Assembly: GCA_003427395.1 (NCBI GenBank)
Contig: BFEA01000066.1
Span: 3,723,956-3,760,519 of the forward strand
From: Chara braunii
Taxonomy: Eukaryota; Streptophyta; Charophyceae; Charales; Characeae
Reading direction: 5' to 3'
DNA: 36,564 nucleotides
The notes under the pieces were generated by a model that ran no database searches, was not told the origin of the DNA, and saw only the letters and a program-made list of their open reading frames with translations. Below, piece after piece: positions 9,901 to 19,700 of the stretch. Each line of letters begins with the position of its first letter. Position 1 is the first letter of the stretch. The translations under genes were made by a program, and so were the position numbers.

Positions 9901-11028
9901 TGGAGGTGGAAAAAGGTGTGAAGGTGCTTACCTATGCTCGATGGGTGAAGGAGGTGGAGGTGGAAGAAGTGTGAAGGTGTTCGCTATGGCGGATGGATGA
10001 GGAACGTGGAGATGGAAGAAGGTGTGAAGGTGGTTGGCTATGGTGGATGGGTGAAGGAGGTAGAGGAGGAAAAAACTGTGAAGGTGACTGGCTAGGGTGA
10101 ATGGGTGAAGGAGGTGAGGGTGGACCAATGTGTGAAGGTGCTTGGCTATGGGGGATGGGTGAAGGAGGTGGAGGTGGAAGAAGGTGTGGAGGTGCTTAGC
10201 TATGGTGGATAAGTGAAGGAGGTCGAGGTGCAAGAAGGTATGAAGGTGCTTGGCTATGGTGGATCGGTGAAGGAGGTAGAGGAGGAAGAAGGGGTGAAGG
10301 TGCCTGACTAGGGCGAATGGGTGGAGGAGGTGGAGGTGGAAGAAGGCGCGAAGGTGCTTAGCTATGGTGGATGAGTTAAGGACGTGGAGATGGAAGGAGG
10401 TGTGGAGGTGCTTGGCTATGGCGGATGGGTGAAGGAGGTGGAGGTGGAAGAAGGTGTGAAGGTACTTCGCTATTGTGGATGAGTGAAGGTGGTAGCGGAG
10501 GAAGAAGGTGTGTAGGTGAATGGCTAGGGTGAATGGATGAAGGATGTGGGGTTGGAACAAGATGTGAAGGTGCTTGGCTATGATGGATGGGTGAAAGAGG
10601 TGGAGGTGGGAGAAGGTGTGAAGGTGTTTGGCTATAGTCGATGGGTAAAGGAGATGAAGGTGGAAAAATGTGTCAAGGTGCTTGGCTGTGGCGGATGGGT
10701 GAAGGTGGTGGAGGTGGAAGAAGGTGTGAAGATATTTCTATATTTTGGATAACTAAAGGAGGTGGAGGTGGAAGAAGGTGTGAAGGTGCTTACCTATGCT
10801 GGACAGATGAAAGAGGTGGAGATGGAAGAAGGTGTGGAGGTGCGTGGCACTGGTGGATGGGTGAAGGAGGTCGAGGTGGAAGAAGGTGTGAAGGTGCTTG
10901 ACTATGATGGATGGGTGAACGAGGTAGAGGAGGAAGAAGGTGTGAAGGTGCCTGACTAGGGTGAATGTGTAAAGGAGGTGGAAGTGGAAGAAGGTGTGAA
11001 GGTGCTTGGCTTTGGTGGATGAGTAAAG
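6926..11028. repeat. 54-bp minisatellite, segment 1
   Basis: Tandem units repeat every 54 bp, confirmed where consecutive units align cleanly (for example 13201 to 13255 in the next segment). The plus strand is very G-rich and C-poor. A typical unit contains GGAGGTGGAGGTGG, then AAGAAGGTGTGAAGG, then CTTGGCTATGGTGGATGG. In one plus frame a unit reads VKEVEVEEGVKVLGYGGW. In this segment units vary in the last third (TATGGTGG, TATGGGGG, CTAGGGTGG), and deletions or partial units shift the frame often. No single long gene is present on either strand. Confidence 0.95.
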
Positions 11029-11498
11029 CACAAGCGGTTATCGGGTAGCTGAAAATTCAGGAATGAAAATTCTAAAGTGAGAGTTTTGTGCAGTCTAAAA
11101 ATGCTGAATAGTCCTGAAGTGGTGAAAGGTCCGAAGACCTTGAAAACCACCCGTTTAGGCAGGCTGCATCCTGAAGTGGAGAAGGGTGTCCTGAAGTGGT
11201 TTATTGAGAGTTTTGCGTAACATGAAATCCTGAATGGTCCTAAAGTGGTGAAAGGTCCGAAGACCATGAAAACCACCCTTCACCACTTGAGGATGCAACA
11301 TGACTAAACAGGTGGTTTTCAGGGTATTCAGAGCTTTCACCACTTCAAGACTATTTAGGATTTTCAGACCTGAATGGTCCTAAAGTGGTGAAAGGTCCGA
11401 AGACCCTGAAAAACACCTGTTTAGGCAGACTGTATCCTAAGGTGGTGAAGGGTGTCCTGAAGTGGTGATGAAAAATACGACTGTTGTTAACCTTCTCT
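11029..11498. mobile_element. Foldback element copy A (470 bp)
   Basis: This non-array sequence starts CACAAGCGGTTATCGGG and ends GTTAACCTTCTCT. It interrupts the minisatellite. Flanks are TGAGTAAAG (11020-11028) and CGCGTAAAG (11499-11507), a 9-bp target duplication matching at 7 of 9 positions. Inside is one motif in three direct copies (about 11096-11190, 11226-11275, 11369-11460) and one inverted copy (about 11274-11368), so a long imperfect hairpin can form. It has no ORF of note and is therefore non-autonomous. Copies B and C share the same ends. Confidence 0.8.
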
Positions 11499-14400
11499 CG
11501 CGTAAAGTAAGTGGAGGTGGGAGAAGGTGTGAAGGTGCTTGGCTATGGTGCGTGGGTAAAGGAGGTGGCGGTAAGATATGTGAAGGTGTTTGGCTAGTGG
11601 AGATGGGTGAAGGGGTTGGAGGTGGAAGAAGGTTTAAAGGTGTTTTGCTATTATGGATGGGTGAAGGAGGTGCGGGTGGAAGAAGGTGTGAAGGTGCTTA
11701 ACTATGCTGAATGGGTGAAAGAGATGGAGGTGGAAGAAGGTGTGAAGTTACTTGGCTATGGCGGATAGATTAAGGAGGTGGAGGTGGAAGAAGGTGTGGA
11801 CGTGTTTGGCTATGGTGGATGGCTGAAGGAGGTCAAGGTGGAAGAAGGTGTGAAGGTGCTTGCCTATCGTGGATGGGTGAAGGAGATAGAGGAGGAAGAA
11901 GGTGTGAAGGTGCCTGACTAGGGTGAATGGGTGAAGGAGGTGGAGGTGGAAGAAGGTGTAAAGGTGCTTTGTTATGGTGGATGCGTAAAGGAGGTGGAGG
12001 TGGAAGAAGGTGTAAAGGTGCTTGGTTACGATGGATGGGTGAAGGAGGTAGAGGAGGAATAAGGTGTGATGGTGACTGACAAGGGTGAATGGGTGAAGGA
12101 TGTGGGGGTGGAACAAGGTGTGAAGGTACTTGGCTTGGTGGATGGATGAAGGAGATGGATGAGGAAGAAGGTGTGAATGTGCTTGGCTATGGTGGATAGG
12201 TAAAGGAGGTGATGGTGGAAGAAGGTTTGAAGGTGCTTAGCTATGACGGATGGGTGAAGGAGGTGGAGATGAAAGAAGGTGTGAAGCTGTTTCGGTATTC
12301 TGGATGGGTGAAGGAGGTGGAGGTGGAAGAAGGTCTGAAGGTGCTAGACTATGCTGAATGGGCGAAGGAGGTGGAGGTGGAAGAAGGTGTGAAGGTGCTT
12401 GGCTATGGCGGATAGATGAAGGAGGTGGACATGGAAGAAGGTGTTATGGTGCTTGCCTATGGTGGATGGATGAAGGAGGTAGAGGAGGAAGAAGGTGTGA
12501 AGGTGCCTGACAAGAGTGAATGGGTGAACAAGGTGGAGGTGGAATAAGGCGCGAAGGTGTTAGGCAAAGGTGCTTGGCTATGGTGGATGCTTGGCTATGG
12601 TGGATGGGTGAAGGAGGTAGAGGAGGAAGAAGGTGTGAAGGTGCCTGACTAGGGCGAATGGGTGAAGGAGGTGGAGGTAGAAGAATGCGCGAACGTGTTT
12701 GGCTATGGTGGATGAGTAAACGACGTGGAAATGGAAGAAGGTGTGGAGGTGCTTGGCTATGGCGGATGGGTGAAGGAGGTGGAGGTGGAAGAAGGTGTGA
12801 AGGTGCTTCGCTATTGTGGATGGGTGAAGGAGGTAGAGGTGGAAAAAGGTGTGTACGTGACTGGCGAGGGTAAATGTGTGAAGGAGGTGGGATTGGAACA
12901 AGATGTAAAGGTGCTTGCCTATGGTGGATGGGTGAAAGAGGTGGAGGTGGGAAAAGGTGTGAAGGTGCTTGGCTATAGTCGATGGGTAAAGGAGATGGAG
13001 GTGGAAGAAGGTATGAAGGTGCTTGGCTATGGCGGATGGGTGAAGGAGGTGGAGGTGGAAGACAATGTGAAGTTGTTTCGATATTGTGGATGAGTGAAGG
13101 AGGTGGAGGTGGAAGGTGTGAAGGTGCTTACCTATGATGGATGGATGAAAGAGCTGGAGGTGGAAGAAGGTGTGGAAGTGCTTGGCTATGGTGGATGGGT
13201 GAAGGAGGTCGAGGTGGAAGAAGGTGTGAAGGTGCTTGGCTATGGTGGATGGGTGAAGGAGGTAGAGGAGGAAAAAGGTGTGAAGGTGCCTGATTAGGGT
13301 GAATGGGTGAAGGAGGTGGAAGTGGAAGAAGGTGTGAAGGTGCTTGGCTATGGTGGATGCGTAAAGGAGGTGGAGGTGGAAGAAGGTGTGAAGGTGCTTG
13401 GCTATGGTGGATGGGTAAAGGAGGTGGAGGTGGGAGATGTGAAGTTGTTTGGCTATTGCGGATGGGTGAAGGGGGTAGAGGTGGAAGAAGGTGTGAAGGT
13501 GTTTTGCTATTGTGGATGGGTGAAGGAGGTAGGGCTGGAAGAAGGTGTGAAGGTGCTTAACTATGCTTGATGGATGAAAGAGATGTAGGTCGAAGAAGGT
13601 GCTAAGTCACTTGTCTATGGCGGATGGATGAAGGAGGTGAAGGTGGAAGAAGGTGTGGAGGTGCTTGGCTATGGTGGATGGCTGAATGAGGTCGAGGTGG
13701 AAGAAGGTGTGAAGGTGCTGGGCTATGGTGGATGGGTGATGGAGGTAGAGGAGGAAGAAGGTGTGAAGGTGCCTGACTAGGGTGAATGGGTGAAGGAGGT
13801 GGAGGTGGAAGAAGATGTGAAGGCGCTTTGCTATGGTGGATGCGTAAAGGAGGTGGAGGTGGAAGAAGGTATGAAGGTGCTTGGCTAGGGTGCATAGGTG
13901 AAGGAGGTAGAGTAGAAAGAAGGTGTGATGGTGACTGGCTAGGGTGAATGGGTGAAGGACGTGGGGGTGGAACAAGGTGTGAAGGTACTTGGCTATAGTG
14001 GACGAGTGAAGGAGGTGGATGTGAAAGAAGAAGTGAAGGTGCTTGGCTATTGTGGATGGGTAAAGGAGGTGGAGGTGGAAGAAGGTTTGAAGGTGTTTAA
14101 CTATGGCGGATAAGTGAAGGAGATGGAGTTGGAAGAACGTGTGAAGGTGCTTCGCTATTGTGGATAGCTGAGGGAGGTAGAGGAGGAAGAAGGTGTGAAG
14201 GTGCCTGACTAGGGTGAATGGGTGAAGGAGGTGGAGGTGGAGAAATGTGTGAAGGTGCTTTGTTATGGTGGATGCGTAAAGGAGGTGGAGGTGGAAGAAG
14301 GTGTGAAGGTGGGTGGATGGAGGAGGTGGAGATAGAAGAAGGTGTGAAGGTGCTTCGCTATTGTGGATGGGCGGAGGAGGTAGAGGAGGAGGAAGGTGTG

Positions 14401-15095
14401 AAGGTGTCTGACAAGGGTGAATGGGTGAAGGAGGTGGAGGTGGAAGAAGGTGTGCAGGTGCTTTGGGTATGGTGGATGCGTAAAGGAGGTGGAGGTGGAA
14501 GAAGCTGTAAAGGTGTTTGGCTATGGTGGATGGTTGAAGGAGGTGAAGATGGAAGAAGGTGTGACGGTGGTCGGCTATTGTGGACGGAGTTGGATGGGTG
14601 AAGGAGGTGGAGCTGGAAGAAGGTGTGAAGGTGGTTGGCTATGATGGACGGGTGAAGGAAGTGGAGGTGAAAGAAGATGTGGGGAGGTACTTCGCTATGG
14701 GGGATGGGTGAACGATGTAGAGGTGGAAAAAGGTGTGAAGGTGCTTGGCTATGGTCGATGGATAAAGGAGGGCGAGGTGGAAGAAGGTGTACAATTGCTT
14801 GGCTATAGTGGATGGGTGAAGGAGGTGGAGGAGGAAAAGGGGGTGAAGGTGCTTGGCTATGGTGAATCGGTGAACGAGGTGGAGGTGGAAGAAGTTGTGA
14901 AGGTGCTTGGCAATGGGGGATGGGTCAAGGAGGTGGCGGTGGAAGAAGGTGTGAAGGTGTTTGGTTATGTTGAATGTGTGAAGAATGTGGAGGTGGAAGA
15001 AGTTGTAAAGGTCTTTGGCTATGGTGGAATTCTGAAGGAGATAAAGGAGGAAGAATGTGTGAAGGTGTCTGGCTAGGGTGAATGGGTGAAGGAGG
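11499..15095. repeat. 54-bp minisatellite, segment 2
   Basis: The array resumes directly after element A. Units here often run in a fixed order. A unit with CCTGACTAGGGTGAATGG is followed by one ending GGATGCGTAAAGG, then TATGGCGGATGG, CTATTGTGGATGG, CTATGCTGGATGG and two TATGGTGGATGG types before the CTGACTAGGG type returns (for example 13289 to 13771, nine units). That is higher-order structure. A partial unit is duplicated near 12565-12600. Confidence 0.95.
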
Positions 15096-15566
15096 CACAA
15101 GCGGTTATCGGGTAGCTGAAAATTAAGGAATGAAAATTCTGAAGTGAGAGTTTTTGGTAGTCTTAAAATCCTGAATGGTCATGAAGAGGTGAAAGGTCCG
15201 AAGACCCTCAAAACCACCTGTTTAGGCAGGCTGCATCCTGAAGTGGTGAAGGGTGTCCTGAAGTGGGGAAGTGAGAGTTTTGGGCAGTCTGAAAATCCTG
15301 AATGGTCCTGAAGTGGTGAAAGTTCTGAACACCATTAAAACCATCGTTCACTACTTGAGGATGCTGCGTGCGTAAAAAAGTGGTTTTCAGGGTCTTCGGA
15401 ACTTTCACCACATCAGGACCATTTAGGATTTTCACACATGAATGGTCCTGAAGTGGTGAAAGGTCCGAAGACCCTGAAAACCACCTAATTAGGCAGGCTG
15501 CATCCTGAAGTGGTGAAGGGTGTCCTGAAGTGGTGATGAAAAATATGACTGTTGTTAACCTTCTCT
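15096..15566. mobile_element. Foldback element copy B (471 bp)
   Basis: Same ends as copy A (CACAAGCGG at the start, CCTTCTCT at the end). The flanks are TGAAGGAGG (15087-15095) and CGAAGGAGG (15567-15575), matching at 8 of 9 positions. Direct motif copies lie at about 15168-15262, 15296-15345 and 15438-15530, with the inverted copy at about 15345-15438. The phase of the surrounding array differs from that at copies A and C, so this is a separate insertion event rather than a duplicated block. Confidence 0.82.
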
Positions 15567-16318
15567 CGAAGGAGGTGGAGGTGGAAGAAGGTATGAAAGT
15601 GTTTGGCTATAGTGGGAGGATGAAGGAGGTAGATGAGGAAGAAGGTGTGAAGAAGGCGGCTAGAGTGAATGTGCGAAGGAGGTGGAGGTGGAAGAATATG
15701 TGAATGTGTTTTGCTTTTGTGGATGGGTGATGGAGGTGAAGGTGGAAGAAGGTGTGAAGGTGCTCGACTATGCTGGATGGGTGAAGGAGGTGGAGGTGGA
15801 AGAAGGTGTGAAAATGCTTGGCTATGGCAGATGGATGAAGGGGGCAGAGGTGGAAGAAGGTGAGGAGGTGTTTTGCTATGGTGGATGGGTGAAGGAGGTC
15901 GAGGTGGAAGAAGGTGTGAAGGTGCTTGGCTATGGTGGATGGGTGAAGGAGGAGGAAGAAGGTTTGAAGGTGTCCGACTAGGGTGAATGGGTGAAGGAGG
16001 TGGAGCTGGAAGAAGGTCTGAAGGTGCTTGGCTATGGTGGATGCGTAAAGGAGGTGGAGGTGGAAGAAGGTGTAAAGGTGTCTGGCTATGGCGGATGGGT
16101 GAAGGAGGTGGAGGTGGAAGAACGTGTGAAGGTGTTTCGCTATTGTGGATGTGTGAAGGAGGTGGAGGTGGAAGAAGGTGTGAAGGTGCTTACCTATGCT
16201 GGATGGATGAAGCGGGTGGAGGTGGAAGAAGGTGTGAAGGTTCTTGGCTATGGTGGATGGGTGAAGGAGGTCGAAGTGGAAGAAGGTGTGAAGGTGCTTG
16301 GCTATGGTGGATGGGTGA
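15567..16318. repeat. 54-bp minisatellite, segment 3
   Basis: About 14 units lie between foldback copies B and C. The last seven (from about 15965) show the ordered subtype series seen in segment 2, starting with the GACTAGGGTGAATGG type and ending at the insertion site of copy C. Confidence 0.95.
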
Positions 16319-16782
16319 CACAAGCGGTTATCAGGTAGCTGAGAATTCAGGAATGAAAATTCTGAAGTGAGAGATTTTGGCAGTCTGAAAATCCTGAATG
16401 GTTCTGAAGTGGTGAAAGGTCCGAAGACTTTGAAATCCACCTGTTTAGGCAGGTTGTATCCTGAAGTGGTGAAGGGTGTCCTGAAGTGCTCAAGTGAGAA
16501 TCTTGGGCAGTCTGAAAATCCTGAATGGACATGAAATGGTGAAAGGTCTGAAGACCATGAAAAACACCCTTCACCATTTGAGGATGCAGCCTGCATAAAC
16601 AGATGGTTTTCAGGGTCTTCGGAGTTTTTACCACTTCAGGACCATTCAGGATTTTCAGACCAGAATGGTCCTAAAGTGGTGAAAGGCCCGAATACCGTGA
16701 AAACCACCTGTCTAGGCAGGCAAAAGTGGTGAAGGGTGTCTTAAAGTGATGATGAAAAATGTGACTGTTGTTAACCTTCTCT
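16319..16782. mobile_element. Foldback element copy C (464 bp)
   Basis: Same ends as copies A and B. The flanking 9-bp duplication GATGGGTGA is perfect (16310-16318 and 16783-16791), which suggests a young insertion. Direct motif copies lie at about 16383-16480, 16511-16566 and 16661-16740, with the inverted copy at about 16566-16660. Terminal inverted repeats are weak: only a GGTTA match near each end is visible. A 9-bp duplication is typical of Mutator-like elements, but the superfamily cannot be assigned from ends this weak. Confidence 0.85.
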
Positions 16783-19700
16783 GATGGGTGAAGGAGGTAG
16801 AGGAGAAAGAAGGTGTGAAGGTCCATGACTAGGGTGAATGGGTGAAGGAGGTGTGAAGGTGTTTGGCTATGGTGGATGGATGATGGAGGTAGAGGAGGAA
16901 GAAGGTATGGAGGTGACTTGCTAGGGTGAATGGGTGAAGGAGGTGGGGTTGGAACAAGGTGTGAAGGTACTTGGCTATGGTGGATGAGTGAAGGAGGTGG
17001 ATATGGAAGATGTTGTGAAGGGGCTTGACTATGGTGGATTGGTAAAGGAGGTGGAGGTGGAAGAACGTGTGAAGGTGGTTGATTATGGCTGATAAGTGAA
17101 GGAGGTGCAGTTGGAAAAACTTCTGAAGGTGCTTCGCTATTGTGGATAGCTGAGGGAGGTAATGGAGTAAGAAGGTGTGAAGGTGACTGGCTATGGCGGA
17201 TAGGTGAAGAAGGTGAAGATGGAAGAAGGTGTGAAGGTGTTTGACTTTGGTGGATGGTTGAAGAAGGTAGATGAGGAACAAGGTGTGAAATTGAGGGTGA
17301 ATAGATGAATGAGGTGGGAGTGGACCAAGGTGCGAAGGTGTTTGGCTATGGTGGATGGGTGAAGGAGGTTGAGTTGGGAGAAGGTGTGACGGTGCTTGGC
17401 TATGGCGTATGGGTGAAGGAGGGGGAGGTGGAAGAAGGTGTTAAGGTGTTTTGCTATTGTGGAAGGGTGATGGAGGTGGAGGTAGAAGAAGGTGTGTAGG
17501 TGCTTACCTATGCTGGATGGGTGAAGGAGGTGGAGGTGGAAGAAGGTGTGAAGGTGCTTGGCTATGGCGGATGGATGAAGGAGGTGGAGGTGCTTGACTA
17601 CGGTGGATGGGTGAAGGAGGTCGAGGTGGAAGAAGGTGTGAAGGTGCTTGGCTATGGTAAATGGGTGAAGGAGGTAGAGGAGGAAGAAGGTGTGAAGTTG
17701 CCTGACTAGGTTGAGTGGGTGAAGGAGGTGGAGGTGAAAGAAGGTGTGAACGTGCTTTGCTATGGTGGATGTGTAAAGAAGGTGGAGGTGGAAAAAGGTG
17801 TGAAGGTGCTTGGCTATGGCGGATGGGTGAAGGAGGTGGAGGTGGAAGAAGGTGTGAAGGTGCTTCGCTATTGGGGATGGGAGAAGGAGGTGGAGGTGGA
17901 ATAAGGTGTGAAAGTGTCTGGCGAAGGTGAATGGGTGAAGAGGGTGGGGGTGGACCAAGATGAGAAGGTGCTTCGCTATGGTGGATGGGTGATGGAGGTG
18001 GAGGTGGGAGAAGGTGTGAAGGTGCTTGACTATGGTGGATGGGTAAAGGAGATGGATGTGGAAGAAGGTGTGCAGGTGTTTGACTATTCTGGATGGGTGA
18101 AGGAGGTGGAGGTGGACGAAGGTGTGAAGGTGTTTCGCTATTGAGCATGGGTGAAGGAGGTGGAGGTGGAAGAGGTGTGAAGGTGCTTACCTATATTGGA
18201 TGGATGAAGGAGGTGGAGTTGGAAGAAGGTGTGGAGGTTCTTGGCTATGGTGGATGGGTGAAGGAGGTCGAAGTGGAAGAAAGTGTGAAGGTGCTTGACT
18301 ATGGTGGATGGGTGAAGGAGGTAGAGGTGAAAGAAGGTATGAAGGTGCCTGACTAGGGTGAATGAGTGAAGGAGGTGGAGGTGGAAGAAGATGTGAAGGT
18401 GCTTCGCTATGGTGGATGTGTAAAGGAGTTGGAGGTGGAAGAAGGTATGAAGGTGTTTGGCTATGGCGGATGGGGAAAGGAGGTGGAGGTGGAAGAAGGT
18501 GTGCATATGCTTCGATATTGTGGATGTGTGAAGGAGGTAGAGGAGGAAAAAGGTGTGAAGGGGTTTGGCTAGGGTGGATGGGTGAAGGAGGTGGAGCTGG
18601 AAGAAGGTGTGAAGGTGTTTGGCTATGGTGGACGGGGAAAGGAGGAGGAGATGAAATAAGGTGCGGGGAAGTACATTGCTATGGGGGATGGGTGAACATT
18701 GTCGAGGTGGAAGAAGGTGTGAAGGTGCTTGGCTATGGTGGATGGATGAAGGAGGTCGAGGTGGAAGATGGTGTGCAGGTGCATGGCTATGGTGGATGGG
18801 TGAAAGAGGTAGAGGAAGGAAAAGGTGTGAAGTGGCTTGGCTGGAGTGGATGGGTGAAGGAGGTAGAGGAGGAAGAAGGTTTGGAGGTGACTTGCTGGGG
18901 TGAATGGGTGAAGGAGGTGGGGGTGGAACAAGGTGTGAAGCTACTTGGCTATGGTGGATGGACGAAGGACGTGGATGTGGAGGATGTTGTGAGGGTGCTT
19001 GGCTATGGTGGATGGGTAAAGGAGGTGGAAGTGGAAGAAGGTGTAAAGGTGTTTGGTTATGGCGGATGAGTGAAGGAGGTAGAGTTGGAAGAACGTGTGA
19101 AGGTGCTTCGCTATTGTGGATAGACGAGGGGGATGAAGGAGGAAGAAGGTGTGGATGTGACTGCCTATGGTGCATGGCTGAAGGAGGTGGAGATCGAAGA
19201 AGGTGTGAAGGTGGTTGACTATGGTGGATGGGTGAAGGAGGTAGAGGAGGAAGAAGGTGTGAAGGTGATTGGCTAGGGTGAATAGGTGAAGGAGGTGGCA
19301 GTGGACCAAGGTGTGAAAGTGCTTGGCTGTAGTGGATGGGTGAAGGAGGTCGAGGTGGGAGAAGGTGTGAACTCTGTGAAGGTGATTGGCTATGGTGGAT
19401 GGCTAAATTAGGTGCAGGTCGACGAAGGTGTGAAGGTGCTTGGCTGTGGCCGATCGGTGAATAAGGGACAGGTGGAAGAAGGTGTGAAGGTGTTTCACTA
19501 TTGTGGAAGGGTGAAGGAGGTGGACGTGGAAGAAGGTGTAAAGGTGTTTGGCTATGGTGGATGGGTGAAGGAGGTAGAGGACAAAGAAGGTGTGAAGGTG
19601 CCTGACTAGGGTGAATCGGTGAAGGAGGTGGAGGTGGAAGAAGATGTGAAGATGTTTGGCTATGGTGGATGCGTAAAGGAGGTGGAGGCGGAAGAAGGTA

